Notes under the pieces: model-generated
Databases searched by the model: none
The model's input: only the letters and a program-made list of their open reading frames with translations
What the model was told of the DNA's origin: nothing
Origin: an uncultured Eubacteriales bacterium
GTDB lineage: Bacteria; Bacillota_I; Bacilli_A; RF39; UBA660
Length of the DNA: 8,021 nucleotides
Assembly (NCBI GenBank): GCA_900321795.1
Contig: ONXO01000004.1
Span: forward strand, 1-8,021
Direction of reading: 5' to 3'
In this document: positions 1 to 6,033 of the stretch, one piece after another
Numbering within the stretch: position 1 is the first letter of the stretch
How the letters are laid out: each line of letters begins with the position of its first letter
Translations under genes and position numbers: made by a program

Positions 1-14
1 ATTCTGCCAAACAT
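1..14 (-). CDS. 5' end of an unidentified gene, cut by the window edge
   Basis: Reading leftwards, the motif AAAGAGGTG (28-20) precedes two adjacent ATG codons (17-15 and 14-12), and the frame stays open to the edge, giving Met-Phe-Gly-Arg after the second ATG. The second ATG lies 7 bases from the GAGG core. This matches the 6-8 base spacing of the same AGAGGTG-type site before truA and rlmB, so I prefer it over the first ATG at 4 bases. A TATATA (38-33) just upstream could be a -10 element, but no good -35 is seen. Four codons are too few to identify the product. Because the preceding gene ends in a terminator, this is probably a new transcription unit. Confidence 0.45.
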
Positions 15-60
15 CATAGCACCTCTTTACTCTATATAAATAATAACACACATTTTTAAA

Positions 61-92
61 ATAGAAAAGAAAAAACTAGATTTCTCTAGTTT
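61..92 (-). terminator. Intrinsic terminator containing the DUF308 stop codon
   Basis: On the minus strand an 8-bp perfect stem (arms 92-85 and 80-73, AAACTAGA/TCTAGTTT) is closed by a GAAA tetraloop and followed by a T-rich run (72-61, TTCTTTTCTAT). The TAG stop codon of the DUF308 gene (88-86) lies inside the 5' arm, so a ribosome finishing translation would sit on the hairpin. It ends the ecfA1-ecfA2-ecfT-truA-DUF308 operon and separates it from the gene starting at 14. Confidence 0.75.
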
Positions 93-661
93 ACTTCTAC
101 TAAATCTTTTACTACTTTGTGTGTTTTTCTAATATGTCTTAAAACTATAATGCTATAGGCAATATTAGCTAGTTCACTAAGAAGCATTACTGCACCCGAA
201 ACTATTACTACAACTTTAAGTGATTCAAATGGATTGAATATAATAAGTACTCCAAGAATAACTGCTAAAGCTGATATAATAACACCTGTTAAGTATGAGT
301 CTTCTACTTCTTTTAAGTTAAGTGCTAGTTGTAGTTTAAACACATTTATAAATACTATTAATAATCCTAGCACCATTGGAAATATACTAATAAGTGCCTC
401 ATATTTAAATATTAATAATATACCTAAAGTAACTTCCATAAGTCCTTTTAAAAGACCATAATCAAACAGTTTAGTATCATCTTGTTTAGCAAAATAGCTA
501 GCAGAATCAATAAGTCCAAACACTAAAACTAATATACCCATTACTCTTAATAGTGAAGATATTATTTCTTCCGGCTTAAGTATTAAAAATATACTTAAAG
601 CTATCAAAAGCACTGAAACTAAAATCCCCTTTATTTCTTTCTTTTTAATTAAATCAATCAT
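86..661 (-). CDS. DUF308 (HdeD-like) six-helix membrane protein
   Basis: This 191-residue, very hydrophobic protein has six predicted membrane segments at about residues 12-30, 34-56, 68-86, 90-108, 121-143 and 147-172. A short basic N-terminus (MIDLIKKKEIKG) and a basic C-terminal tail (HIRKTHKVVKD) flank them. The pattern of three similar helix pairs, each pairing a Gly-rich helix with a short charged turn (LKPEE, KYEALI, NPFESL), matches the DUF308/HdeD family. Founding member HdeD of E. coli is linked to acid resistance, but the biochemical role of the family is unknown. The ribosome binding site AGAGGAG (675-669) supports the ATG at 661, only 18 bases after truA, so it is the last gene of the ecfA1-truA operon. 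No catalytic residues are evident. Six helices and about 190 residues also resemble an ECF S-component in size, but I see no S-component signature. Confidence 0.75.
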   Translation of the reverse strand: MIDLIKKKEIKGILVSVLLIALSIFLILKPEEIISSLLRVMGILVLVFGLIDSASYFAKQDDTKLFDYGLLKGLMEVTLGILLIFKYEALISIFPMVLGLLIVFINVFKLQLALNLKEVEDSYLTGVIISALAVILGVLIIFNPFESLKVVVIVSGAVMLLSELANIAYSIIVLRHIRKTHKVVKDLVEVN

Positions 662-679
662 TTTTTTACTCCTCTATTT

Positions 680-1414
680 CTATTCTATCACATATTCAAC
701 TTTATTTAAATATAAACCTTCAGGAGAAGCACATATTCCCAATTTGGTTCTGTCTTTACTTAGCAAGATATTTTCTATATCTTCTATCTTCTTTTTTCCC
801 TCATTTATTTCAAGAAGTAATCCAATTATATTTCGTATCATATATTTTAAAAATCCATCTGCACTTATGTAAATGTTTACAATATTATTTACTTTTTCTA
901 TACATATGTAATTTATAGTTCTAATCGTATTCTCTTTTTCATTATCTGAAGTAAAGCTCTTAAAATCATGCTCACCTTCTAATAGGCTAGATGCTTTTGA
1001 TAAAAGCACTATATCAATAGGTTTGCAGTACTGAAGGACATAGTTCCTTTTTGTGGGCTCATATTCTCCTGTGCTAATAATGTATTTATATTCCTTACTT
1101 TTTACTGAATATCTAGCATGAACTTCTTCACTTATAGTCTTTACACTTATAATGTAAATATCATCTTCTGTTAAATCATTAAGTGATTTTTTTAGTTTAA
1201 CTGTATCCAATTCTTTAATTGTATCAAAGTGGAAATAAAAGTCATTTGCATGAACTTTCCTGTCTGTTCTAGAGCATCCCACAATTTTAACTTCTTCATT
1301 AAGTATCTTCGTTAAAGCTTTTGTTATATCTCCTTCTACTGTCCTTTTATTATTTTGAATTTGAAAGCCAAAAAAACTTGCTCCATCATATTTAATATTA
1401 ACTAAATATCTCAT
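680..1414 (-). CDS. truA: tRNA pseudouridine(38-40) synthase TruA
   Basis: TruA converts uridines 38-40 of the tRNA anticodon arm to pseudouridine. The 244-residue length is normal for the family. Visible landmarks are the N-terminal YDGxxFxGFQ (residues 9-18), the catalytic loop CSRTDRKVHA with Asp51 as nucleophile, HARYSVKSKEYKYI carrying the conserved Arg and Tyr of the active site, GEHDFKSF, FLKYMIRNIIG, and SPEGLYL near the end. The catalytic loop departs from the usual RTDxGVHA: the Gly after Asp-x is Lys53. All other landmarks look intact, so I expect an active enzyme. The start codon overlaps the ecfT stop (ATGA), and an AAAGAGGTG site lies 6 bases upstream. The ecfA1-ecfA2-ecfT-truA order is a well-known Firmicutes arrangement, although rplQ, often found before it, is absent here. 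Confidence 0.95.
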   Translation of the reverse strand: MRYLVNIKYDGASFFGFQIQNNKRTVEGDITKALTKILNEEVKIVGCSRTDRKVHANDFYFHFDTIKELDTVKLKKSLNDLTEDDIYIISVKTISEEVHARYSVKSKEYKYIISTGEYEPTKRNYVLQYCKPIDIVLLSKASSLLEGEHDFKSFTSDNEKENTIRTINYICIEKVNNIVNIYISADGFLKYMIRNIIGLLLEINEGKKKIEDIENILLSKDRTKLGICASPEGLYLNKVEYVIE

Positions 1415-2160
1415 AAAACACCTCTTTCAAATATGTAATAGATTATAAAGAATGTATGAACTAAAAGAAGAATTATATCGTAAAAACCTACTTTATTTGT
1501 TCTTAAGTTAGTTCTATATTTACTTGAACTATATCCTCTTAAATAACTTGATAGTTTCTGTTTTCTCATCTTTTCTACTGTTAATCTAAATGTGTTTTTG
1601 AAAGATGCAATTATTACAAAGAATCGTGAAACTATATCTGCATATGTGTAATCTAGGCCTCTACTTGATGCATTTATTAAAACTTCTCTTTCTGTACTAA
1701 ATAAAAGTGGAAAGAATGTTATTGCATTAACTAATTTGTTGATAACTGGGCTTGTATTCACATTGAATATATTAAATGGTGTTAATAATTTTTCTATTCC
1801 ATACTTTATTTCTGAAGGACTGGTTGTGTAAAATATCATATCTAAGTATAGCATCACACTTACGATTTTAATTAATATTATTAAAGCATTTTCTAAATAT
1901 AGACCTCTTGCTGCTAGAAGAACTAAAAGTAGGATAAAGAAATATCTTAAGCCATATAAAGTATTAAAATAGTGTCTAAGAGGTACGTTTGATGAAAAGC
2001 ATAAATATGCTGTTACAAATAGCATAAGTACTTCTAATTTGATACTTGATGTAATAAATGTCAAAACAATAAGAATAAGTAAACATATTAATTTAACTAC
2101 TGGGTTTAATTTATGTACATTACTTTTAACGGGATAAAATGACGTGAAATATCTATACAT
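1411..2160 (-). CDS. ecfT: ECF transporter transmembrane component EcfT
   Basis: EcfT is the membrane scaffold of energy-coupling-factor vitamin and metal importers: it joins the two EcfA ATPases to interchangeable substrate-binding S-components. This 249-residue protein begins with the family-typical VHKLNPVVKL (residues 15-24). Hydrophobic segments lie at about 21-38, 42-57, 72-88, 92-111 and 226-244, and a long amphipathic region between them carries the two coupling-helix Arg-Gly motifs, SRG (166-168) and LRG (207-209). In characterised EcfT these Arg-Gly motifs dock into EcfA grooves. An excellent site AAAGGAGGT (2177-2169) fixes the start, 8 bases inside the end of ecfA2. Unlike its ATPase partners, EcfT looks normal. 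No S-component gene is recognised in the window. Confidence 0.92.
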   Translation of the reverse strand: MYRYFTSFYPVKSNVHKLNPVVKLICLLILIVLTFITSSIKLEVLMLFVTAYLCFSSNVPLRHYFNTLYGLRYFFILLLVLLAARGLYLENALIILIKIVSVMLYLDMIFYTTSPSEIKYGIEKLLTPFNIFNVNTSPVINKLVNAITFFPLLFSTEREVLINASSRGLDYTYADIVSRFFVIIASFKNTFRLTVEKMRKQKLSSYLRGYSSSKYRTNLRTNKVGFYDIILLLVHTFFIIYYIFERGVL

Positions 2161-2989
2161 TTCTATAAACCTCCTTTATCAAATCAAGTATGTTAGACGT
2201 GTATGTAAGATTCGCTTCCTTTTTATTAGCTTCATTTATAAAATCAACTATTTTAGGAGTATTTAAGTTGTTGCTAGTTAAAATGCTTTCATCTGTTAAA
2301 ACACTTTTCTTGCATTTAACTATTTTGCCATTATTAACTAAATAAATTTCATCACTTACTTCATAAGCAAAATCAGTGTTCTTAGTAATGAGTATAATCT
2401 TTTTTCCATACTTTTCTTGCATAATTCGTATTAATCTTTTTATGTTTTCCTTATCTTTTTCAAGTAAGAACATTGTTACTTCTTCTAAAATAATTACTTC
2501 TGGGTTAAATATTAAACTGCTTGCAATAGATAAGAGTTTTCTTTCTCTAATTGTTAAACTTGATATTTTTTTGTTTAATACTTCTTCTGAAAGTCCTACT
2601 AGTTTTAAAGCTTCTAAAGAACGAACTTGTTCTTTTTTTATTTTATATTTAAAGTATTTAAGTCCAAATGTTAATTCATTTTTCACTAGATTGTTTATTT
2701 CAAAATCTAATGGGTTCTTTTTTACATAACCAATATTCATTCTTAGATTATTTACTTTTTTAATGTATCTTCCATCATTTATAAATTTTCCTATTTGAAC
2801 ATAACCTTTATATGGAAAACTAGTGGCATTGATTAAGCTTCCTAGTTTTTCTTTTCCACTTTTGCTATCTCCTAAGAATGTGTATACTTTGTTTTCGTTT
2901 AACGAGAAGCTTACATCTTTTAAGTATGTTCGTTCAAGTGGAGTCTTAATATTTTCTTTATAAGTTACATTTTCAAAAACTATTTCCAT
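2153..2989 (-). CDS. ecfA2: EcfA2-like ABC ATPase subunit with degenerate active-site motifs
   Basis: By position and overall sequence this is the second ATPase of an ECF transporter: ABC fold plus the EcfA C-terminal tail (about residues 240-278). The 278-residue length is normal. The motifs are partly eroded. Walker A is GDSKSGKE (40-47), keeping GxxxxGK but with Glu47 replacing Ser/Thr. The Q-loop, normally VFQxP, reads VKKNP (89-93), so Gln is Lys91. The LSGGQ signature reads LTIRE (145-149). Walker B is VIILEE, with Asp replaced by Glu169 while the catalytic Glu170 is kept. The switch His is Lys204 (ITKNTD). The A-loop Tyr10 is present. ATP might still bind, but hydrolysis in the canonical way is doubtful. 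The gene overlaps ecfA1 by 10 bases and ecfT by 8, so it is translationally coupled, and its own ribosome binding site is weak. Confidence 0.85.
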   Translation of the reverse strand: MEIVFENVTYKENIKTPLERTYLKDVSFSLNENKVYTFLGDSKSGKEKLGSLINATSFPYKGYVQIGKFINDGRYIKKVNNLRMNIGYVKKNPLDFEINNLVKNELTFGLKYFKYKIKKEQVRSLEALKLVGLSEEVLNKKISSLTIRERKLLSIASSLIFNPEVIILEEVTMFLLEKDKENIKRLIRIMQEKYGKKIILITKNTDFAYEVSDEIYLVNNGKIVKCKKSVLTDESILTSNNLNTPKIVDFINEANKKEANLTYTSNILDLIKEVYRNV

Positions 2990-3747
2990 AAAGTATCTAC
3001 CAACTTTCTGTAGTCTAATATATAATTATCTATTAAATTATAGTCTTTAAAGTATTTACTAAGCTGAACGATAAATGGAAGATTAAATCCTAACCTTTTC
3101 ATTATCTTTTCTTCATTAAGTACACTTAACGTGCCCCCAGAAATAAGTATCTTTTCTTTGTTATTGATTATTAGTTTATTTCCAAGAAGACTTTCTTCTA
3201 TCTCATTTGTAAAGTTTAAAACTATATTGCCTTTACTTATATACTCCTTTAAAAATCTGTTTACAATATAAAAGTCATCTCTATCTAAAAACGAAAGAAT
3301 ATTATCTATAATTAATATCTTGGGATTAGATACCATTATTCTTGCTAGAGATAGCTTTGCTTTTGTACTTTCATCAAGTAATAAAGGGTGCATTTCTAGA
3401 TATTTTTCTAAACCTAATTCTTTACTTATTTCATTTATTCTATTTAACATTTCTTTTTTATTTATAGCTTTACTTTCTAGTACATATGCTATTTCATCTT
3501 TAACTGTTTCACTAGTGAATGTGTTTAATAAATAAACACTTGCATATCCTAAATTACTAATTAACTTTTCTTTATTTTTCTTGTTTATTTTTAGATAGTC
3601 TAAAGTTATATAATCATTAGAATTAATAAATATTATATTATTAATGATAGTATCATTAGCTTCTCCTAAAAAAGTAATAAAGTCCCCTTCTTTAGCATTA
3701 AAAGAAAAGTCATTATTTTCTTTATATATAAAATAATCTAAGTTCAT
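2980..3747 (-). CDS. ecfA1: EcfA1-like ABC pseudo-ATPase subunit
   Basis: This 255-residue protein sits where EcfA1 is expected and aligns along an ABC nucleotide-binding domain, but nearly every ATP-handling residue is gone. The Walker A position reads FLGEANDTII (26-35), with no Gly-Lys-Ser/Thr. The Q-loop region is YASVYLLNTFTSETVKDEIA, without a VFQNP motif. The signature position reads LDEST (124-128) instead of LSGGQ. Walker B is ILIIDN, keeping Asp148 but with Asn149 replacing the catalytic Glu. The switch His is Asn181 (NFTNE). The D-loop LD (154-155) and the EcfA C-terminal segment (GFNLPFIVQL) remain. The N-terminal strand is about ten residues shorter than usual. The frame is intact and well placed behind a good ribosome binding site, AGGGAGG (3759-3753), so it is a maintained gene and not an obvious pseudogene. 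It is probably a structural subunit. Confidence 0.82.
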   Translation of the reverse strand: MNLDYFIYKENNDFSFNAKEGDFITFLGEANDTIINNIIFINSNDYITLDYLKINKKNKEKLISNLGYASVYLLNTFTSETVKDEIAYVLESKAINKKEMLNRINEISKELGLEKYLEMHPLLLDESTKAKLSLARIMVSNPKILIIDNILSFLDRDDFYIVNRFLKEYISKGNIVLNFTNEIEESLLGNKLIINNKEKILISGGTLSVLNEEKIMKRLGFNLPFIVQLSKYFKDYNLIDNYILDYRKLVDTLWK

Positions 3748-3752
3748 ATGGT

Positions 3753-3759
3753 CCCTCCC
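3753..3759 (-). promoter_or_regulatory. Ribosome binding site of ecfA1
   Basis: AGGGAGG lies 5 bases upstream of the ATG at 3747. It selects this start for a protein whose N-terminus is shorter than usual. No longer in-frame alternative with a comparable site is seen before the promoter. Confidence 0.6.
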
Positions 3760-3766
3760 TGGTATT

Positions 3767-3795
3767 ATTATACAATAAAATAACTCTTACTACAA
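3767..3795 (-). promoter_or_regulatory. Candidate promoter of the ecfA1-truA operon
   Basis: A perfect TATAAT (3772-3767) lies 17 bases downstream of TTGTAG (3795-3790), a weak -35 keeping the TTG. A start near 3760 would give a leader of about 13 bases beginning at the ribosome binding site. The -35 hexamer falls in the loop and 3' arm of the upstream hairpin, so the terminator and promoter share DNA. Confidence 0.5.
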
Positions 3796-3805
3796 AGTAA
3801 GAGTT
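3773..3805 (-). terminator. Hairpin terminator after the rlmB-sigma-DUF1848 operon
   Basis: A perfect 10-bp inverted repeat (AACTCTTACT at 3782-3791 and its complement at 3796-3805) has a 4-base loop. On the minus strand it is followed by ATTTTATTG, a moderate T-run. It lies 43 bases past the DUF1848 stop and directly before ecfA1, where the transcription unit would be expected to end. The plus-strand side also has a T-rich run (GTATTTTTATTT), but no plus-strand gene is present. The weak T-run may allow read-through. Confidence 0.6.
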
Positions 3806-3848
3806 GTATTTTTATTTAACTTATTTCTAGTTTTTTTAGTGACTTAAT

Positions 3849-4736
3849 TTAATATCTTCTTTCTTTTATCACATCATCTACTTCTAACTCACCTATGAGT
3901 AGTGAAGATTTAGGGTTATGTTTAAGAATGTTTTCTTTTACTTTTTTCTCATCATAATTAGCATAGCAATATTTGCAGAAATGAGTGCATGTGTTATAAA
4001 CACCTATATCTACCATAGATACACATGAGCATAGATTTCCTTTTCTAGCTGACCAGTTTTTAAAATGTTTTCCCGTTAAAGAATAAGCTTTTTCATGAGA
4101 TAAGCAATCTCCTTTTGTAAAACCATATTCTACTAGATTTTCTTCTGCAAAACAAGTTTGAACACTCATACTATGCTTTTTGGCTATTGTACTTAAAGAA
4201 AGGCCTAGCTTTTGATAATCATCAGGTAAAAACTCTCTGAAACCTATTTCTTCTTTATTATTTCTTACGTTTTTGTATTCATCTATAAATGAAACAATTA
4301 TTGTTTTAACATATCCTTCAAGTAAAGTGCATATCTTTTCAAATGCTTTTTTATGGTAATCTAAATTGTATCTTTTGCTTAAAAATATAGGATCATACCT
4401 TACAGCAATATTATCTATTCCTACCGTTTTAGATACCTCTTTAATTCCTTCTATAACTTTAGTCTTATCTATTATACCAGGTTCTATATCCTTTCCATAA
4501 GGAGTTAATGTAACGTGAAAAACTATAGGTTTATTTATTTCTTTTAAATAGGGAATTATAGGAAGAGGATTTTTAGTGCAAAACATAATTGCATCTATAT
4601 CACTAAAATTAATTCTGCTTACGAGCTTAGGATTATATGGGTTTCTTACATCCACAAATCCTATTCTATATCTATTTATAAACCACTCTGTATAAAGAGC
4701 AACAATATCGGTTCTACCACTTACATTTAATATCAT
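3849..4736 (-). CDS. DUF1848 family protein with a C-terminal CX3CX2C Fe-S motif
   Basis: This 295-residue protein carries the DUF1848 hallmarks in order: SGRTDIVALYTEWF near the N-terminus, VRNPYNP (about 30-36), CTKNP (53-57), FHVTLTPYGKDIEP (73-86), VRYDPIFL (112-119) and a Cys-rich C-terminus. The last part holds CSC (236-238) and TCTHFCKYCYAN, in which Cys250, Cys254 and Cys257 form CX3CX2C. That spacing is the one used by radical-SAM enzymes to hold a 4Fe-4S cluster, but there it is normally near the N-terminus. The family is known to have a radical-SAM-like cysteine cluster at its C-terminus; its reaction is, as far as I know, unassigned. The gene overlaps the sigma-factor gene by ATGA and has only a weak ribosome binding site, so its translation probably depends on the upstream gene. 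A hairpin follows it. Family assignment is confident, function is not. Confidence 0.88.
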   Translation of the reverse strand: MILNVSGRTDIVALYTEWFINRYRIGFVDVRNPYNPKLVSRINFSDIDAIMFCTKNPLPIIPYLKEINKPIVFHVTLTPYGKDIEPGIIDKTKVIEGIKEVSKTVGIDNIAVRYDPIFLSKRYNLDYHKKAFEKICTLLEGYVKTIIVSFIDEYKNVRNNKEEIGFREFLPDDYQKLGLSLSTIAKKHSMSVQTCFAEENLVEYGFTKGDCLSHEKAYSLTGKHFKNWSARKGNLCSCVSMVDIGVYNTCTHFCKYCYANYDEKKVKENILKHNPKSSLLIGELEVDDVIKERRY

Positions 4737-5242
4737 ATCAATCTTCTCACTTTTACTCTAATTCTTTGTAAAGCATTTTCAATATTTTTTATGGGAATAT
4801 TTAGTATTAATGATATTATTTTGTTCTCTTTACCATCTTTTTTTAATTCATAGACTTTATACTCTTTTATTGTTAACATTTTTGTAATTTCTTTATCTAA
4901 TTCGTTTGCAAGAAGTTGATCTTCTACTGAAGAAACAGAATATATTTCAGTTAGATTTAAATTATCATCATAAGAAATGGCTTCGTTTAGAATAGAGTTT
5001 CTAAATTTATTATTTATTCTAATATAGTCTTTTATTTTTCTCTCAACAATCTTTGATGCATAAGTTTCAAATTTAACATTCTTATTTATATCATAGCTGT
5101 CTATTGCAATTAAAAAGCCATATAATCCTTCTTGATATAGGTCAGATGGTTCAAGCCCTAAGGGTTTGGATTTTTCCAAATATTTTTTTACATATATATT
5201 AATTATCTTTTTACTTAAAACTTCTAATGTTTCGTTATCCAT
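4733..5242 (-). CDS. SigH-like RNA polymerase sigma factor, short form
   Basis: This 169-residue sigma-70 family protein has region 2 at about residues 10-75, with SDLYQEGLYGFLIAI (33-47, core-binding helix) and FETYASKIVERKIKDYIR (58-75, -10 recognition). It has a short linker (about 76-118) and a region 4 helix-turn-helix ending in IENALQRIRVKVRRL. That ending closely resembles B. subtilis SigH (IDNALQRVKRKL). SigH is about 218 residues, so this copy is some 50 residues shorter, mostly in the linker. In Bacillus the order is rlmB-yacP-sigH, and here it directly follows rlmB with an 8-base overlap. Its ribosome binding site is poor, which suggests coupling. SigH controls early sporulation and competence in Bacillus. 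The target genes here cannot be read from the sequence, and I see no SigH-type promoter in the window. Confidence 0.82.
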   Translation of the reverse strand: MDNETLEVLSKKIINIYVKKYLEKSKPLGLEPSDLYQEGLYGFLIAIDSYDINKNVKFETYASKIVERKIKDYIRINNKFRNSILNEAISYDDNLNLTEIYSVSSVEDQLLANELDKEITKMLTIKEYKVYELKKDGKENKIISLILNIPIKNIENALQRIRVKVRRLI

Positions 5243-5942
5243 TGATATTTCTTTGTCTTAATACTTCATATATTGTTACAGCTGCTGCGACTGAAGCATT
5301 AAGGGAATTTACCTTTCCAAGAAGAGGTATTGAAGCAATTTCATCACATGAGTTTCTTACTATCTGCTTAAGCCCACTTCCTTCATTACCTATTATTAAA
5401 GCAGTTTTACTAGTATAATCAATATCTGTATAATTTTTTCCATTCATATCTGTTCCTATAATCCAAAAATTTAATTTTTTTAGTGACTCTATCGCATTTC
5501 TTAAATTACTTACCAGCACTATCTTTGTATTAGTTAATGCACCTGAAGAAGTTTTCATTACGGTAGCGTTAACTAGTGCACCTCTTTTATTAGGTACAAT
5601 TATATAATCTACTCCAGCACATTCACAAGTTCTTATAATAGCTCCAAAGTTTCTTGGATCTTCTATATGATCAAGTATTACTATAAAACTAGCATTTTTA
5701 TCGTTTTTAATATCATTTAAATCCAGGTATTTATAATCTTCTATTTCAATAATAATTCCTTGATGAAGTTCTCTTTCCATCTTATCCATTTCACTTTGGC
5801 TTTTAATTATTACATCCAATTTTCTCTTGTTTATAAGTTTTAATATTTCTTCATTGTTAAACCCTTCTTGCATATAAATACTTTTAATATTATAATCGCT
5901 ATTTAATAATTCTTTTGCTACATTTTTTCCATATACTCTCAT
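5235..5942 (-). CDS. rlmB: 23S rRNA (guanosine-2'-O-)-methyltransferase RlmB (TrmH/SpoU family)
   Basis: RlmB-type SPOUT enzymes methylate the ribose of a guanosine in the 23S rRNA peptidyl-transferase region (G2251 in E. coli) using S-adenosylmethionine. The 235-residue protein has the N-terminal substrate-binding domain (VYGKN at 3-7, HQGI at 60-63) and a C-terminal knot domain. The three family motifs are intact: DPRNFGAIIRT (95-105), including Asn98 and Arg104; IIGNEGSGL (183-191); and NSLNASVAAA (212-221). TrmH-family members differ in target, and the RlmB call rests on the N-terminal domain and on the rlmB-sigH neighbourhood. The start at 5942 fits a conventional RlmB N-terminus and has AAGAGGTG (5956-5949) upstream. 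It heads the operon with the sigma factor, and a possible leader ORF lies 23 bases before it. Confidence 0.93.
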   Translation of the reverse strand: MRVYGKNVAKELLNSDYNIKSIYMQEGFNNEEILKLINKRKLDVIIKSQSEMDKMERELHQGIIIEIEDYKYLDLNDIKNDKNASFIVILDHIEDPRNFGAIIRTCECAGVDYIIVPNKRGALVNATVMKTSSGALTNTKIVLVSNLRNAIESLKKLNFWIIGTDMNGKNYTDIDYTSKTALIIGNEGSGLKQIVRNSCDEIASIPLLGKVNSLNASVAAAVTIYEVLRQRNING

Positions 5943-5965
5943 TTAAAACACCTCTTTTCTTCATT

Positions 5966-6016
5966 TTATAATATGCATAAATACCAGTCAAGTAATTTTT
6001 GTATATGTCTATACAT
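5966..6016 (-). CDS. Possible 16-residue leader peptide upstream of rlmB
   Basis: An ATG at 6016 opens a 16-codon frame, MYRHIQKLLDWYLCIL, ending in TAA 23 bases before the rlmB start. Its ribosome binding site, AAAAGGAGG (6033-6025), is among the strongest in the window, 8 bases from the ATG, and clearly stronger than that of rlmB itself. A TATAGT (6049-6044) ten bases before the site could be the -10 of the operon promoter. The peptide has one Trp, one Cys and one His, and no run of a single amino acid of the kind used for classical attenuation. No attenuator hairpin is visible between it and rlmB. It may be a leader cistron helping rlmB translation, a small protein, or chance. Confidence 0.4.
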   Translation of the reverse strand: MYRHIQKLLDWYLCIL

Positions 6017-6024
6017 TTGCCTTT

Positions 6025-6033
6025 CCTCCTTTT
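6025..6033 (-). promoter_or_regulatory. Strong ribosome binding site without a long ORF
   Basis: AAAAGGAGG is nearly a full match to the anti-Shine-Dalgarno sequence, 8 bases before the ATG at 6016. It is too far from rlmB (start 5942) to serve it directly, which is the main argument that the 16-codon ORF is translated. Confidence 0.5.

Noticed and set aside
86..661. DUF308 gene product as the ECF S-component
   Set aside because: The size and helix number fit, but the first helix lacks the AxxxA-type motif known for EcfT contact, and the repeated helix-pair pattern fits DUF308 better. The idea is kept only as speculation in the findings.
2376..2729. 117-codon plus-strand frame inside ecfA2
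   Set aside because: It is the antisense shadow of a well-supported gene: Phe/Ser-rich, with no ribosome binding site and no family resemblance. The other plus-strand frames (234-461, 3320-3535, 5227-5418, 6304-6489) are rejected for the same reasons.
2153..3747. ecfA1/ecfA2 as ordinary pseudogenes
   Set aside because: Both frames are full length with good overlaps, an intact C-terminal region and a good ribosome binding site before ecfA1; nothing indicates frameshift or nonsense decay.
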